Positions 54,125 to 61,727 of a stretch of 64,000 nt of DNA are shown in pieces. The notes beneath the pieces were generated by a model. It saw only the letters and a list, made by a program, of their open reading frames with translations. It made no database searches and was not told the origin of the DNA. Position numbers and translations under genes: made by a program. Every line of letters begins with the position of its first letter. The first letter of the stretch is position 1. Source of the DNA: Taklimakanibacter albus (lineage in GTDB: Bacteria; Pseudomonadota; Alphaproteobacteria; Rhizobiales; Aestuariivirgaceae); the NCBI RefSeq assembly GCF_016595235.1, contig NZ_JAENHL010000007.1, positions 536,781 through 600,780 on the forward strand. Reading direction: 5' to 3'.

Positions 54125-54754
54125 TCAAGACTTCCGCCCGCTCATGCCCTTCAGCATCTTGACGATGTGATCCCGCGCTTTTTCGAGCTCAAGCTTGTCA
54201 CCCGACATGAACAGACGCCCCGAGGCGCCGATCATCTGGCAGTCGACCAGCGTGGCGCCGGGCGCGATCCTCTCCGCCTCGTTCGCCGCGTAAGCCGCGA
54301 ACAGCGCCGGCATCATCTCGACGAGAAGGAGTGATTCGCCCGGCAGGATCATCGACGCTTCGCGGTTGCGGTTGAGGATGACGGCATGGCTATCCGTCAC
54401 CTCAGGCACGATCTCGGCGAAGAGAAGCTGCGGCTTGAGCTGGTCTTCAGCCTTCTGGCCAATCGCTTTCAGCACCGCCGCCCCCGCCCGGTCGACATGC
54501 TCCATATCAAAGGAATGCAGCTCGAGAATGCCGAACTGCCGCTCGGTATAGAGAATGCCGGGCTCGACCTCGGGCACGGTTTTCAGCGCGATATCGCTCA
54601 CATGATGGATGGCGAGCGCCGGTGCGATCTCGATGATCAGCGAATGCATGCCTTCCAGCGGCACATAGCCCCGCGCGCGGGTCGGCGAGCCCATATAGGC
54701 GGCGAACTGCCGCCTCAAGGATTCGAGCTTCAGATAGACGCGGAGTTCGGCCAC
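54125..54754 (-). CDS. Microcompartment shell protein, tandem-domain (BMC-T)
   Basis: A 209-residue protein of two BMC domains, homologous to the 203-residue protein at 55821-56432. Matching landmarks are HSLIIEIAPALAIHHVSDIALK, VEPGILYTERQFGILELHS and the second-domain ASMILPGESLLLVEMMPAL. BMC-T trimers form pseudohexameric tiles, often with gated central pores. The start is GTG without a clear Shine-Dalgarno, 9 bases after the BMC-H stop. It is the last gene of the shell operon. Confidence 0.88.
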   Translation of the reverse strand: MAELRVYLKLESLRRQFAAYMGSPTRARGYVPLEGMHSLIIEIAPALAIHHVSDIALKTVPEVEPGILYTERQFGILELHSFDMEHVDRAGAAVLKAIGQKAEDQLKPQLLFAEIVPEVTDSHAVILNRNREASMILPGESLLLVEMMPALFAAYAANEAERIAPGATLVDCQMIGASGRLFMSGDKLELEKARDHIVKMLKGMSGRKS

Positions 54755-54763
54755 GGCAGGCCG

Positions 54764-55039
54764 TTACTTCGCGGTGCCGAAATGCTTGAGCACATCCGGA
54801 TGCGGACGCGGAATGACATGCACCGACACCACTTCGCCGACATTGCGCGCGGCCTCGGCGCCGGCTTCCGTCGCCGCCTTGACGGCGCCGACATCCCCCT
54901 GCACCACGACCGACACCAAACCGGCGCCGACCTGCTCACGGCCGATGATCGTCACATTCGCCGCCTTCACCATCGCGTCGCCCGCGGCGAAAGCCGCCAC
55001 GAAGCCGCGCGTTTCGACAAAACCAATTGCGTTAGACAT
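54764..55039 (-). CDS. Microcompartment shell protein, hexamer-forming (BMC-H)
   Basis: A 91-residue single-BMC-domain protein: [40 protein letters not shown] and [20 protein letters not shown] are the canonical PduA/EutM pattern. It is the only BMC-H in the window, so it would form the bulk of the facets. AGGAGG lies just before the ATG, which suits high expression. Confidence 0.95.
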   Translation of the reverse strand: MSNAIGFVETRGFVAAFAAGDAMVKAANVTIIGREQVGAGLVSVVVQGDVGAVKAATEAGAEAARNVGEVVSVHVIPRPHPDVLKHFGTAK

Positions 55040-55072
55040 GATGTCCTCCTTTTCGCAACCTGACTAATCCAA

Positions 55073-55354
55073 TCAACTCTTCTTGCCGGACTTGGCCGGC
55101 GCCGCCTGCTCGTCGAGAATGCCGATCACCAGCGCATCGACGACATTGTTGCCGTCCTTGAACCACGCCTTGGCGACCGACCCTTGAGTGATCAGCACCC
55201 TTTCGCCGATGCCGGCGCCCAACGGATCGAACGCCACCATGCGCTCATCCATTTCGTCTTCCTCTTCGATGGCGATCTCGAGCAACGCGCCACCCGGTAA
55301 TTGATCGAGCCGCTTGGTGGCCCAAACTTTTCCGACGACTATCCCTGTCTTCAT
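55073..55354 (-). CDS. Microcompartment vertex protein (BMC-P, EutN/CcmL)
   Basis: A 93-residue pentamer-forming vertex protein. It has the family start TGIVVGKVWATKRLDQLPGG, the FDPLGAGIGERVLITQGSVAK core and DALVIGILD. It caps shell corners. It overlaps the preceding gene (55351-55824) by 4 bases. Confidence 0.95.
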   Translation of the reverse strand: MKTGIVVGKVWATKRLDQLPGGALLEIAIEEEDEMDERMVAFDPLGAGIGERVLITQGSVAKAWFKDGNNVVDALVIGILDEQAAPAKSGKKS

Positions 55355-55824
55355 GAGCGTTCCCTCACGATTTCAAGCTTGACCTCGCGCGCACGATCGC
55401 GCGCCAGCGGCGTCACCACGACGCCTTTGCCGACAATAAGACGGTCATGTGATTTGCCGATCTCGGTGACCATGACCTCGGTCACCACGCCCTTGGAAAT
55501 CTGATGCGGGCTGCGCGTCGCGGCCGGGGCCGCGGCGCTGGCTGTGACACCATTGCGCGCCGCCAGACTGAACTGAATCTTTCCTGAAAGTATGCCGACC
55601 TTGACGTCCTCTTGCGCCTGCAGGAGATCGCGCGCGAAGGCGTTGAGGTCGCCAGCGCCGTCGATCCTGACATCGACTGGCGCGGGCTTGGGCTCACCGA
55701 GGGCGGCACGCAGACGGCTGAGAAGGGTGCTCCCGGTCGCAGGCTTCGTTTTGACGGCCGGCAGCAATTCGCGCAAGGCATCGCGTACCAATTGCCGGAT
55801 CTCGTTCGAGGAAATGCCGCTCAT
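55351..55824 (-). CDS. Microcompartment-associated protein of unknown function
   Basis: A 157-residue protein without a family I can name. Residues 5-21 (SSNEIRQLVRDALRELLP) form an amphipathic helix like encapsulation peptides, followed by a Pro/Ala linker. Residues 55-90 (GDLNAFARDLLQAQEDVKVG) and the end (GKGVVVTPLARDRAREVKLE) are conserved-looking; a TP-x-ARD-x-x-RE phrase recurs in several microcompartment proteins (PduL, EutQ-like). It is coupled by 4-base overlaps to the genes on both sides, so it belongs to the compartment. Confidence 0.7.
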   Translation of the reverse strand: MSGISSNEIRQLVRDALRELLPAVKTKPATGSTLLSRLRAALGEPKPAPVDVRIDGAGDLNAFARDLLQAQEDVKVGILSGKIQFSLAARNGVTASAAAPAATRSPHQISKGVVTEVMVTEIGKSHDRLIVGKGVVVTPLARDRAREVKLEIVRERS

Positions 55825-56432
55825 GCCGCCTTCCTCATTTCGAGGGCCTGCTCGGCCGCGTGGGCGGCGGCCCGGATGTTGCTTTCTTCGCCCGAGAGAT
55901 AGACGCGGCCCGTGGCGCCCATCATCCGATAGTCGACCACTTTGACATTGGCCGCCTTCTCCGCCTCATTGGCGGCGAGGATGGCGTAGGCGGCCGGCTG
56001 CATTTCGAGCACGAACAGCGATTCGCTCGGCAGGATCATCGAGCCCGACTTGTTACGGTTGATCAGCAGCGCGTGATAATTGTCGACGCGTTTGACGATC
56101 TTGGAGGCGAGGATCTCGGGCTTGAGAGCATCCTTCTCGCTCGCGCCGAGCTCGGCCAGGATGGCGTCGCCCGCCGCGCGCACCGCGGCCGTCGAATGCG
56201 AATGGAATTCGAGATAGCCGAACTGCCGCTCGACCACCAATATGCCGGGCTTCACGTCGACGGTCTTCACCGCGATGTCGGTCAATGGCTCGATATCGAG
56301 GCCGGGCGCCACTTCGATGACGATCGCCGCCATATTGGCGCGTGGCAGGAAGCCCCGGCAGAAAGTACCGAGATAGCACATGGTGCCGGGCTGCAGCTGA
56401 TCGATGAAGATATAGGAACGAAGCTTGGCCAT
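55821..56432 (-). CDS. Microcompartment shell protein, tandem-domain (BMC-T)
   Basis: A 203-residue tandem-BMC protein, paralogue of 54125-54754. Features: MAAIVIEVAPGLDIEPLTDIA, VKPGILVVERQFGYLEFHSH and SGSMILPSESLFVLEMQPA. With the BMC-H, BMC-P and second BMC-T it makes a minimal shell set. It overlaps the aldehyde dehydrogenase stop by one base and the next gene by 4. Confidence 0.88.
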   Translation of the reverse strand: MAKLRSYIFIDQLQPGTMCYLGTFCRGFLPRANMAAIVIEVAPGLDIEPLTDIAVKTVDVKPGILVVERQFGYLEFHSHSTAAVRAAGDAILAELGASEKDALKPEILASKIVKRVDNYHALLINRNKSGSMILPSESLFVLEMQPAAYAILAANEAEKAANVKVVDYRMMGATGRVYLSGEESNIRAAAHAAEQALEMRKAA

Positions 56433-58006
56433 CAGCGCGCCGTCAGCTCCTTCAATTCCTCGAGGATGATGCGGCGGATCTCCGCCCTGATATCGGCATC
56501 CTGGGTCGTCGTCTGCCCTGCGGGTGCCGGTGCGCTCACCGTGCCGTCCGGATGATTACCGAAATCGTAGTCGATCTCACCGCGTGGCGGCGCGCCGATC
56601 TTGGGCTTCTCGACCCGGTCCGCGGTGGAGAAGGACGGCATCTGAATACGGTCATCCTTGTTCCAGGCCATCTTCACCCACTGCACCAGGTGCCGGGGCT
56701 CGACATTTTCGCCCACCGAGCTCCTGCCGAAATAGCCGGTGCCGATGGTCATGGTCGGCGCCAGATGCGTCTCGAAGCCCGAGGCGCCGAGGCTGTTGCC
56801 GACATTCACGCTGATGCGCAGCACATTCATCACTTCGCCGTAACGCAGGATGATCTGCGGATCGCGCGCATGGATGGAGGCGGAATGGCCGCCGCCCGAG
56901 CGCCGCGTCATGGCGCGGCAGGCGATCATCGCCGCATCACGCGTCGCCGCCACATAGAGGCCGATCACCGGACAGAGCTTCTCGCGTGACAGCGGATAGT
57001 CGTCGCCGATACGGGCGAGCGGCGCCACCAGCACCTTGGTGCGCGGCGGCACCCGGAAGCCGGCCTTCTGCGCGATGAGCTCGGCCGCCTTGCCGATCAG
57101 CGAGATGTCGAATTTGCCATTCGGGAACAAGGTCTGCTCGAGCCGGTCACGTTCTTCCTCGCTGCAGATATGGCAGCCATTGCGCTTGAGCTCCTGCGCG
57201 AGCGTATCGATGATGGCGCCATGCGCGATGATGGCGCTTTCGTTTGTGCAGAGAATGCCATTGTCGAAGGACTTCGAGTCGGCGATCGCCTTCGCGGCCG
57301 CCGGCACGTCGGCCGTCTCATCGACATATGACGGCACGTTGCCGGGCCCCACCCCGATCGCCGGATTGCCCGAGCTGTAAGCGGCGCGCACCACCGGCGA
57401 GCCGCCGGTGGCGAGAATCACATCGATACGGTCCGACTTCATCACCGTCTCGACGATCGGCAGCGACGGCTCCTCGATGACCTGGATGACGCCGTCAGGG
57501 GCGCCCGCATCTTCCGCTGCCTTGGCGAGAAGCTTCGCGGCATCGGCGCAGCAGGCCTTGGCCATCGGATGCGGCGAGATGATGATGGCGTTGCGTGTCA
57601 GGAGACACAGCATGATCTTGTAGAAGACGGTGGCGACCGGATTGGTCGAAGGGGTGAGCGCAAAAACAACGCCCGCCGGCCGGGGGATCTCCAGGATCTT
57701 GCGCTCGCCATCGAGCTTGATGCCGGTGAAGTCCTGGTCCTTGTAGAGCTCATAGAGGCCGCGCGAGCAGGCCTGGTTCTTGATCAGCTTGTGCTCGACG
57801 ACACCGAAGCCCGTCTCTTCCACCGCCCATTGGGCATAGCGCTGGGCCTGGGCATAACCCGCCTCGGCGACCGCCTTGGCGATCCGCAGCACTTCGGTCC
57901 GGTCGAGGCCCGAGAAGGCTTCCGCCGCCCAGCGGGCTTTCTCGACCATCTGCTTGGCGTGAAAGCTGGTGAAGCCTCTATCTTCGAGAAGGGGATGAAT
58001 GGCCAT
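56432..58006 (-). CDS. Microcompartment acylating aldehyde dehydrogenase
   Basis: A 524-residue CoA-acylating aldehyde dehydrogenase (PduP/EutE/RMM type). The catalytic cysteine lies in SFDNGILCTNESAII near residue 255; FALTPSTNPVATVFYKIM is the family phrase. After the domain end at about residue 445, a Pro/Ala-rich linker leads to a C-terminal amphipathic helix (DIRAEIRRIILEELKELT), a probable encapsulation peptide. It should turn a C3 aldehyde into acyl-CoA inside the shell. It is the first gene of the shell operon, directly downstream of operator site 1. Confidence 0.9.
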   Translation of the reverse strand: MAIHPLLEDRGFTSFHAKQMVEKARWAAEAFSGLDRTEVLRIAKAVAEAGYAQAQRYAQWAVEETGFGVVEHKLIKNQACSRGLYELYKDQDFTGIKLDGERKILEIPRPAGVVFALTPSTNPVATVFYKIMLCLLTRNAIIISPHPMAKACCADAAKLLAKAAEDAGAPDGVIQVIEEPSLPIVETVMKSDRIDVILATGGSPVVRAAYSSGNPAIGVGPGNVPSYVDETADVPAAAKAIADSKSFDNGILCTNESAIIAHGAIIDTLAQELKRNGCHICSEEERDRLEQTLFPNGKFDISLIGKAAELIAQKAGFRVPPRTKVLVAPLARIGDDYPLSREKLCPVIGLYVAATRDAAMIACRAMTRRSGGGHSASIHARDPQIILRYGEVMNVLRISVNVGNSLGASGFETHLAPTMTIGTGYFGRSSVGENVEPRHLVQWVKMAWNKDDRIQMPSFSTADRVEKPKIGAPPRGEIDYDFGNHPDGTVSAPAPAGQTTTQDADIRAEIRRIILEELKELTAR

Positions 58007-58037
58007 GACGCCAAATTAGGGCATCGCCGCGAACCCG

Positions 58038-58066
58038 GCTTGACACCAAACAAGGCGAGCTTGACA
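58038..58066 (+). promoter_or_regulatory. 21-base direct repeat upstream of the dehydrogenase-shell operon (AraC-type site 1)
   Basis: GCTTGACA at 58038-58045 and again at 58059-58066, exactly 21 bases apart. It lies 32 bases upstream of the aldehyde dehydrogenase start and in the divergent region to the AraC gene. The same arrangement occurs at 61625-61653 and, inverted, at 48048-48076. Confidence 0.65.
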
Positions 58067-58087
58067 TCAGTTGTCGTCATTAAATTC

Positions 58088-58141
58088 AGGGACAAGATGA
58101 ATGCAGCCGAAAATCCCTGTTATCCACTTTATCATGTCCCT
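58088..58141. promoter_or_regulatory. Wide inverted repeat in the araC upstream region
   Basis: AGGGACA (58088-58094) and TGTCCCT (58135-58141) form a perfect inverted repeat; extending inward, 11 of 13 positions match. It lies between site 1 and the AraC start and may be a second operator, possibly for autoregulation. Confidence 0.35.
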
Positions 58142-58224
58142 ATTTTTAAGAGTCGAGTGCCTGTGAAGTTGCTTCGGCAGCCTTTCCGTGCCACGCTGCC
58201 GCCCAAGAAAACAAGGGGCTCGTC

Positions 58225-59256
58225 ATGCCACCAAGGGAAGACAGCGCCAATCCGGGAATCCTCGCCTCCGCCGCCACCGGCATCGCCGACCATGTCGCCC
58301 GCTGGGGCGGTGATATCGACCGGGTCTGCGGTGAGGCCGGCATCGACCCCGCCTGTGTCGGCCAGCCCACTTTGAGCCTCGAGCTGTCGGCTTTCTGCTC
58401 GCTCTTCGAGGAAGCCGCCCGCAATACCGGCAATCCCAATTTCGGCCTGTGGTTCGGCAACGGCTTCAAGCCGCGCGACCTCGGCCTCATCGGTTATACC
58501 GCCGTCTCCTCGCCCACCCTCGGCGCCGCCCTCGAGAATTTCGTCGGCCTGTTCGGGCTGCACCAGCAATCGACACATATGGCGATCGCCGATGCCGGCA
58601 ACGGCCTCGCCCGCCTCGAATATCAGATTCGCATGCCCGACATTCTGGCGCGCCGCCAGGACGCCGAGCTCTCCCTCGGCATGTTCCTCAACATCATCCG
58701 CGAATGTCTGGGCGCGAGTTGGGCTCCGGAAGAAGTCCATTTCGAGCATCCCAAGCCAGAAGCCTGGCGCGAGCATGAAAGCGCCTTCAACGCGCCCGTG
58801 TATTTCTCGCAATCGACCAATGCCCTCGTCTTCCGGCGCGAGCTGTTCCAGCGCCCCATGCCGGCGCCCGATCTGAAGCTGCTGTCGATCACCCGCATGT
58901 GCCTGATGAGCGTCGGCACCAAGCCGGTGCCGCGCCAGACCTTGAAGGACCAGATCCGCTCGGCCGTGCGCGCCCGCCTTGCCGAAGGTTATCCGGCGCT
59001 CGAAAGCGTGGCGGAGGCGATCAAGGCCTCACCCGCCGCCATCCAGCGCGAGCTCGCCCGCGACAATCTCAATTACAAGGACCTGGTCGAGGAAACCCGC
59101 CGCGATCTGGCGCTCGTTTATGTGCGCCAGCGCGAGCTCCCCTTCTCGGAGATCGCTTTCCTGCTCGGCTATTCGGAATTGTCGGCCTTTTCGCGCGCCT
59201 TCCATCGCTGGACCGGCGCCTCGCCCAGATCCTACCGGGCGCAGCAGACCGCCTAG
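58225..59256 (+). CDS. AraC-family regulator of the microcompartment locus
   Basis: A 343-residue AraC regulator with an N-terminal arabinose-binding-like (PF12625-type) ligand domain (FGLWFGNGFKPRDLGLIGYT) and a C-terminal double helix-turn-helix; the second has LPFSEIAFLLGYSELSAFSRAF followed by HRWTGASPRSYR, the family signature. AAGGGG lies 7 bases before the ATG. It sits between the two minus-strand compartment operons and is the likely binder of the 21-base repeats. It overlaps the convergent kinase stop by 4 bases. Confidence 0.9.
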   Translation: MPPREDSANPGILASAATGIADHVARWGGDIDRVCGEAGIDPACVGQPTLSLELSAFCSLFEEAARNTGNPNFGLWFGNGFKPRDLGLIGYTAVSSPTLGAALENFVGLFGLHQQSTHMAIADAGNGLARLEYQIRMPDILARRQDAELSLGMFLNIIRECLGASWAPEEVHFEHPKPEAWREHESAFNAPVYFSQSTNALVFRRELFQRPMPAPDLKLLSITRMCLMSVGTKPVPRQTLKDQIRSAVRARLAEGYPALESVAEAIKASPAAIQRELARDNLNYKDLVEETRRDLALVYVRQRELPFSEIAFLLGYSELSAFSRAFHRWTGASPRSYRAQQTA

Positions 59257-60251
59257 CTGTATCGCCGCAGATAATCCTCGCAGAGCGCGACCGTATCCCG
59301 CGTATAGGGAACGCCCATCGATTTTGCGAGGTCGGTCTCGGCATGCGAGCCAATCCAGGCGACGAGCAAGAGCCTGCGATACATCACGAAGGTCGGGATC
59401 TCCTGCTCGTCCTCGGCCGACAGCGGCAGCACGCTGCGATAGCCTTTGACCCAGGCCGCGATAAGCTCCGGCACGTCGGGCCGATGCTCGATGAAGGACA
59501 GCGCGGTGGCGCCGTCATAGAGATACCAGCTGAAGCCGCAATCGTCGAAATCGATGACTTTCGTCTCCTCGCCATCGATCAGCAGATTGGCGAGCCGCAT
59601 GTCGCAATGGATGAGGCCGTAACGCTCCGGGCCCTTGCCGAAAGCCGCGAGCCGTTTTTCCATGAGATCGACCGTGCGCTGGAAGAGCTTCGTCTTTTCC
59701 GCATCTAGCCCCATGCCGTCGCGCCAGGAGCCCCAATGCTGCACCTTCCCGAAGGCGCCGTCGAAATCCCAGGTCATGCGTTCGAAATTCTGCGGCCGGC
59801 GCCATTGCCGGGCATGCTGGTGCATACGCGCCGTCGCCGCGCCCAGTACCTCGAAGGGACCAAGCAGCTCGGCTTCCGAGGGCTCGGCCCCCGCCTCCCA
59901 GTCGAACAGCACCGCGTGGCGTTGGGCCAGCCCCGGCAGCGAGAGGGTCTGAATGATCTCGCCGTTCTTGCCCTTGACCGGCACCGGCGTGGTGACGGCG
60001 CCGTCATGGCGCAGCGCCTGCAGCCAGGCAAGTTCGGAGCCGATGGCGGTCTTCGAATGATAGCCTTCGCGATGGACGCGCAGCGCCCATTTCCCGCCCC
60101 CGCCATCGACGCGATAGGTCGCGTTCTCCGACAGGTTGATCATCGTCGCTTTGGCGCCCGCCGGCAGGTCATAGGTCTTGAGCGCCGCATCGGCGACACG
60201 CTGCAGCTGGTCGAGCTTCTGCTGATGGGTAAGCGTATCCGATGCTGACAT
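59253..60251 (-). CDS. Aminoglycoside-phosphotransferase-like small-molecule kinase
   Basis: A 332-residue APH/choline-kinase-fold protein. The catalytic loop is GLIHCDMRLANLLID near residue 215 (H-x-D-x4-N), and the metal-binding DFD lies in KVIDFDDCGFSWY. The N-terminal lobe has NATYRVDGGGGKWALRVHR. In RMM-type loci such a kinase phosphorylates the amino alcohol hydroxyl before the lyase step. It is 3 bases downstream of the class III aminotransferase-like gene. Confidence 0.87.
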   Translation of the reverse strand: MSASDTLTHQQKLDQLQRVADAALKTYDLPAGAKATMINLSENATYRVDGGGGKWALRVHREGYHSKTAIGSELAWLQALRHDGAVTTPVPVKGKNGEIIQTLSLPGLAQRHAVLFDWEAGAEPSEAELLGPFEVLGAATARMHQHARQWRRPQNFERMTWDFDGAFGKVQHWGSWRDGMGLDAEKTKLFQRTVDLMEKRLAAFGKGPERYGLIHCDMRLANLLIDGEETKVIDFDDCGFSWYLYDGATALSFIEHRPDVPELIAAWVKGYRSVLPLSAEDEQEIPTFVMYRRLLLVAWIGSHAETDLAKSMGVPYTRDTVALCEDYLRRYS

Positions 60252-60254
60252 GAA

Positions 60255-61565
60255 CTAAGCCGCCGACTGCCGCGAATAAGAGGGCTTGGAGCTCGTCATA
60301 TAGCTGCGGGCCCGCCCGCCGAAAAGCTCGGCCTGCGCCAGGGCCACCGACGTGTCGAGGCGGGTCAGGATCTCGTCGCACATTTCGCGGTCGATCAGCA
60401 GGCCCGGCTTGAACTGCAGCACGCGTTTGTCGAGGGTCGAGAAGATCGCCCAGACTCCGTTCTGGTAGAGATGCTTCATCACATAGACGGCACCCTGGTC
60501 ATGGTTGAATTCGAGCCCCATGACGACGCCGCGCTGGCGGATGCCGGTGAAGAAATCGGGATAGTTCGCCTGCACCTGACGCAGGCCGTTGGCGAGATAG
60601 GCCGAGATGTAATGGACCTGCGAGCGCGTCTCGGGGCGCGAGCAGATCTCCAGGACTTTCGCCGCGGCGAGACAGCCGAGCTCGGCGCCGCCGAAGCTCG
60701 ACATATGGCCGAAGCCGTCCTCGCTCAGCCACTGGCCGGCCTTCTCGCTCACCACCACCGCGGCGATCGGATATATGCCGCCCGACAATCCCTTGCCGGT
60801 GACCAGGATGTCCGGATTGACCCCGTAGGTTTCGATGCCCCACATCTCGCCGGTGCGCATCAGGCCGGTCTGCACTTCATCCGCGATATAAAGCGTGCCG
60901 ACCTTCTCGCAGGCCGCTTTGATGGCCTTGAGATAGCCGGGCTTCGGCATCGGGAAGCCATAAGTCGCCGGAATCGTCTCCATGATCACGCAGGCCGCAT
61001 CGCCGACCGCGATGGCTTCCAGCATGCGCTCGAGATCGTTGAACGGTACCTTGACCACATTCTCGTTCGACGCCTCGGACAGGAAGAGCTTGGAGAAGCG
61101 GTCGTCGCCGACCTGCACTGCGAGGCCGGTATGGCCGTGATAGCAGCGCTCGATGCAGATGATCTTGCGGCGTTTGGTGGCGTTGCGCGCACTCTTGAGC
61201 GCGATGTCGATCGCCTCGGCGCCGCCTGAAGCAAAGATGGTGCGCTTGAGACCCGGAGGCGTCAGCCGCTCCAGCATCTCGGCCACATGGGTACGCATGA
61301 TCGAGGGGAAATGGTGATTGCCGATGTCGAAATAGGCCATGCCCTCGCGCACCGCCTCGACCACTTCGGGGTTGCGGTGGCCGAGCGAATAGGTGCCGCC
61401 ATTGAGATGGACGTCGATCAGCCGGCGCCCGTCGACATCCCAGAGGTAATAGGCCTCGCGCCGGTCGATGACGAGATCGACACCCATGCGCTGCCAATCC
61501 GAGGTCTTGCCCGGATTCCAGAACTGCTTCGACCGGGCGATGAAGTCGTCTTTTTCCTTGCTCAT
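60255..61565 (-). CDS. Class III aminotransferase-like PLP enzyme, probable phospho-lyase
   Basis: A 436-residue PLP enzyme of aminotransferase class III. The PLP lysine is in PDILVTGKGLSGGIYP near residue 260, with LYIADEVQTGLMRTGEMWG upstream and IFASGGAEAIDIALKSAR near residue 110. Class III members linked to APH-like kinases include ethanolamine-phosphate phospho-lyase; in RMM loci the pair converts phosphorylated 1-amino-2-propanol to propionaldehyde, ammonia and phosphate. GGAG lies 9 bases before the ATG at 61565. First gene of a two-gene operon below operator site 2. Confidence 0.85.
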   Translation of the reverse strand: MSKEKDDFIARSKQFWNPGKTSDWQRMGVDLVIDRREAYYLWDVDGRRLIDVHLNGGTYSLGHRNPEVVEAVREGMAYFDIGNHHFPSIMRTHVAEMLERLTPPGLKRTIFASGGAEAIDIALKSARNATKRRKIICIERCYHGHTGLAVQVGDDRFSKLFLSEASNENVVKVPFNDLERMLEAIAVGDAACVIMETIPATYGFPMPKPGYLKAIKAACEKVGTLYIADEVQTGLMRTGEMWGIETYGVNPDILVTGKGLSGGIYPIAAVVVSEKAGQWLSEDGFGHMSSFGGAELGCLAAAKVLEICSRPETRSQVHYISAYLANGLRQVQANYPDFFTGIRQRGVVMGLEFNHDQGAVYVMKHLYQNGVWAIFSTLDKRVLQFKPGLLIDREMCDEILTRLDTSVALAQAELFGGRARSYMTSSKPSYSRQSAA

Positions 61566-61624
61566 CGAGCGGGGCTCCAAAGGGATTCTGACTGATCCGA
61601 CCTTAGGCCCAGGCGCGGGAAGCG

Positions 61625-61653
61625 GCTTGACAGAAGACGCCCGGGATTTGACA
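61625..61653 (+). promoter_or_regulatory. 21-base direct repeat upstream of the kinase-lyase operon (AraC-type site 2)
   Basis: GCTTGACA at 61625-61632 and TTTGACA at 61647-61653; the TTGACA cores start exactly 21 bases apart. It lies 60 bases upstream of the aminotransferase-like start, same orientation relative to transcription as site 1. No plus-strand gene starts within 1.4 kb to the right, so TTGACA is not a simple -35 box of a divergent gene. Confidence 0.65.
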
Positions 61654-61727
61654 GGCTCCAGCGATCGCAAAGTTGATGCGAAATCTACGCAAATCCCACT
61701 AAATTATTGATTTGATTCAGCCTGTTC

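Noticed and set aside
55351..55824. PduL phosphotransacylase
   Set aside because: Too short, and the paired histidine motifs of PduL are absent; only a short TP-x-ARD phrase is shared.
61648..61653. TTGACA as a sigma-70 -35 box of a plus-strand promoter
   Set aside because: No suitable -10 at 16-18 bases and no plus-strand gene until 63093; the 21-base repetition at three places fits a regulator site better.
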